NCBI GenBank assembly: GCA_024695225.1
Contig: JAILIO010000087.1
Coordinates: 1-7,904 of the forward strand
Reading direction: 5' to 3'
DNA length: 7,904 nucleotides
Source: Lachnospiraceae bacterium
GTDB taxonomy: Bacteria > Bacillota > Clostridia > Lachnospirales > Lachnospiraceae
The notes beneath the pieces were generated by a model, which worked only from the letters and a program-made list of their open reading frames with translations, was not told the origin of the DNA and searched no databases. Shown piece by piece: positions 6,337 through 7,904 of this stretch (position 1 is its first letter; each line of letters begins with the position of its first letter). A program made the position numbers and the translations under genes.

Positions 6337-7745
6337 ATACAGGAAAGATATCAAAAATATCGGGACCCGTGGTAGACGCGGTATTTAAAGAAGGAAATCT
6401 CCCCAGGATCGGAGACGCCTTAGAGACCCTTGTAAACGGTGAGAGAAGGGTCATGGAGGTGGAGCAGCATGTGGGTGGCGGAACCGTCCGCTGTATCATG
6501 CTGTCCCCCAGTGAAGGCCTTAAGAGAGAGCAGGAAGTCACCGCCACAGGCAGTGGGATAAAGGTGCCGGTGGGTGAGAACACCCTGGGCAGGCTGTTCA
6601 ACGTCTTTGGAGAGACCCTGGACGGCGGTCCTGACATAACGGACGGTGAGATGTGGTGCATACACAGGGATCCGCCGCCATTTCACGAGCTGAAACCCGT
6701 TTCCGAGGTATTTGAGACCGGCATCAAGGTTATAGATCTTCTGGCCCCCTATGCAAAGGGCGGCAAGATCGGCCTATTCGGCGGCGCCGGCGTTGGAAAG
6801 ACCGTGCTGATACAGGAACTTATCAACAACGTGGCCGTTGCCAGCGGCGGTTATTCCATATTTACCGGAGTCGGAGAACGCTCCAGGGAAGGCAACGATC
6901 TGTGGCTGGAGATGAAAGAGTCCGGGGTCATAGAAAAGACTGCCCTGGTCTTCGGACAGATGAACGAGCCCCCCGGGGCCAGGATGAAAGTCCTGGAGAC
7001 CGGACTCACCATGGCCGAGTATTTCCGGGATGAGAGAAATAAAGACATCCTGCTCTTTGTGGACAACATATTCAGGTACGTGCAGGCCGGTTCCGAGGTG
7101 TCCGCCCTCCTGGGCAGGATGCCCTCTGCCGTGGGTTACCAGCCCACCCTTGGAAATGATGTGGGTTCTGTTCAGGAGAGGATAGCTTCCACCGAGAACG
7201 GATCCATCACAAGCGTTCAGGCTGTGTATGTGCCGGCGGATGATATTACCGACCCGGCTCCCGCCACAACCTTTACCCATCTGGACGCCACCACCGTCCT
7301 GTCCAGGAAGATCGCGGAACAGGGACTGTATCCGGCGGTGGATCCCCTGGCTTCCACATCCAGGATCCTGGAGGAGAGCACAGTGGGAAGAGAGCACTAC
7401 AGAACTGCCCGGGAAGTCCAGGAGGTCCTTCAGAAGTACAATGATCTCCAGGACATCATAGCCATTTTGGGAATGGAAGAGTTGTCCGACAATGATAAGA
7501 GCATCGTTTACAGGGCCCGTAAGGTACAAAGGTTCCTTTCCCAGCCCTTCACCGTTGCTGAACAGTTTACCGGCATACCGGGGAAGTATGTGACCACTGA
7601 GCAGACCATAAAAGGCTTCCGTTCCATCCTGGACGGAAAGATGGACGACTATCCCGAAGAGGCCTTTTTTAATCAGGGAACCATCGAAGATGTTATGAAG
7701 AGGGCCGATGAGATCAGGGTAGAGCACGAGGAGGATTACACTTGA
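6333..7745 (+). CDS. atpD: F-type ATP synthase beta subunit (catalytic)
   Basis: A 470-residue catalytic subunit of typical length. Walker A is GGAGVGKT (150-157). GERSREGND follows, with the catalytic Glu182 (E. coli Glu181) and Arg183. The Walker B region is 'ILLFVDNIFRYVQAGSEVSALLGRMPSAVGYQPTL', split here only by reading. The usual DELSEED lever appears as EELSDND (382-388), a conservative variant that loses one acidic residue. The ATG overlaps the atpG stop (ATGA), with AGGGA 7 bases upstream. Every residue needed for catalysis appears intact. The subunit alternates with the fused alpha in the F1 head and turns over ADP and phosphate at the cytoplasmic face of the membrane. Confidence 0.98.
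   Translation: MNTGKISKISGPVVDAVFKEGNLPRIGDALETLVNGERRVMEVEQHVGGGTVRCIMLSPSEGLKREQEVTATGSGIKVPVGENTLGRLFNVFGETLDGGPDITDGEMWCIHRDPPPFHELKPVSEVFETGIKVIDLLAPYAKGGKIGLFGGAGVGKTVLIQELINNVAVASGGYSIFTGVGERSREGNDLWLEMKESGVIEKTALVFGQMNEPPGARMKVLETGLTMAEYFRDERNKDILLFVDNIFRYVQAGSEVSALLGRMPSAVGYQPTLGNDVGSVQERIASTENGSITSVQAVYVPADDITDPAPATTFTHLDATTVLSRKIAEQGLYPAVDPLASTSRILEESTVGREHYRTAREVQEVLQKYNDLQDIIAILGMEELSDNDKSIVYRARKVQRFLSQPFTVAEQFTGIPGKYVTTEQTIKGFRSILDGKMDDYPEEAFFNQGTIEDVMKRADEIRVEHEEDYT
7728..7734 (+). promoter_or_regulatory. atpC: Ribosome binding site fixing the atpC TTG start
   Basis: GAGGAGG lies 7 bases before TTG at 7742, inside the end of atpD. The strong site compensates for a rare start codon and rules against the later in-frame ATGs at 7766 and 7775, which would delete the first beta strand of epsilon. 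Confidence 0.75.
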
Positions 7746-7904
7746 ACCCCCGGTTCTATCTCAGAATGACCTCCATGAACGGCACTTTCTTCAACGGCAA
7801 GGTTGAGGAGGCCACCCTTCCCCTTGCAGACGGGCAGATGGGGATACTGGCCCACCACGACGAAGCCGCCATTGCCATCGTCCCCGGAGAGATATCAATA
7901 AGGA
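7742..7904 (+). CDS. atpC: F-type ATP synthase epsilon subunit, N-terminal part
   Basis: The start of the epsilon gene, cut by the window end after about 54 codons. Reading from TTG at 7742 gives 'FYLRMTSMNGTFFNGKVEEA', 'LPLADGQMGILAHHDEAAIA' and 'IVPGEISIR'. This follows the epsilon N-terminal beta-sandwich pattern ('f.l.ivtp.r.ff.gev', 'DGemGILp.H', 'l.pG.l.i'). The 'DGQMGIL' motif is diagnostic. Epsilon sits at the foot of gamma on the c-ring and, in many bacteria, its C-terminal helices inhibit ATP hydrolysis; those helices lie outside the window. The TTG overlaps the atpD stop (TTGA), so translation is probably coupled and may be weak, which suits a subunit needed once per complex against three betas. 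Confidence 0.9.
   Translation, partial: MNPRFYLRMTSMNGTFFNGKVEEATLPLADGQMGILAHHDEAAIAIVPGEISIR

Noticed and set aside
5263..6354. Long minus-strand open frame of 363 codons opposite atpG, and similar ones at 3302-4279 and 6774-7727
   Set aside because: They lie antisense to clearly conserved ATP synthase genes, have His/Gly/Leu-rich or Ser-rich compositions typical of antisense frames, and show no recognisable domain or ribosome site.
2225..7904. N-type (delta-less) ATPase operon
   Set aside because: N-ATPase operons start with atpD and atpC and carry atpQ and atpR; here the order is the standard a-c-b-alpha-gamma-beta-epsilon with a delta C-domain present.

Overview
The window looks like chromosomal DNA of an anaerobic Bacillota, most probably a Clostridia member. 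This rests on YfhO-, EutS- and EutP-type proteins, strong GGAGG-type ribosome binding sites, and codon use rich in ATA (Ile) and AGG/AGA (Arg) at moderate GC. The family or genus cannot be fixed from the sequence alone.

The layout has three blocks. (1) Positions 1-772, + strand: the 3' end of a large membrane protein gene of the YfhO type. (2) Positions 775-2091, - strand: a compact cluster read eutS-like, second eutS-like, eutP-like, encoding two bacterial-microcompartment shell proteins of the circularly permuted EutS/PduU type and a small EutP/PduV-family GTPase. It converges tail to tail with the YfhO gene, with 2 bases between stops. (3) Positions 2225-7904, + strand: an F-type ATP synthase operon in the order a (atpB), c (atpE), b (atpF), delta-alpha fusion, gamma (atpG), beta (atpD), epsilon (atpC, cut by the window end). 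A 133-base divergent intergenic region at 2092-2224 carries a plausible promoter for each direction. Inside the operon the genes overlap or nearly abut, as expected for one transcript.

The main discovery candidate is in the ATP synthase. There is no separate atpH (delta) gene between atpF and atpA. Instead the alpha gene begins with about 75 codons matching only the C-terminal, b-binding domain of delta/OSCP, followed in frame by a complete alpha subunit (583 residues in total). The N-terminal six-helix domain of delta, which normally grips the alpha N-termini, is encoded nowhere in the window. The enzyme seems to have replaced a protein-protein interface at the top of the peripheral stalk by a covalent link. 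That raises a stoichiometry problem, because F1 has three alpha but normally one delta. All catalytic motifs of alpha and beta are intact, and the c subunit lacks the residues expected of a Na+ site, so an H+-coupled working enzyme is likely.

The microcompartment genes form a small satellite set without any signature enzyme in view. Both shell paralogues lack the glycine that bends E. coli EutS, and the second has an N-terminal extension of roughly 20 residues.
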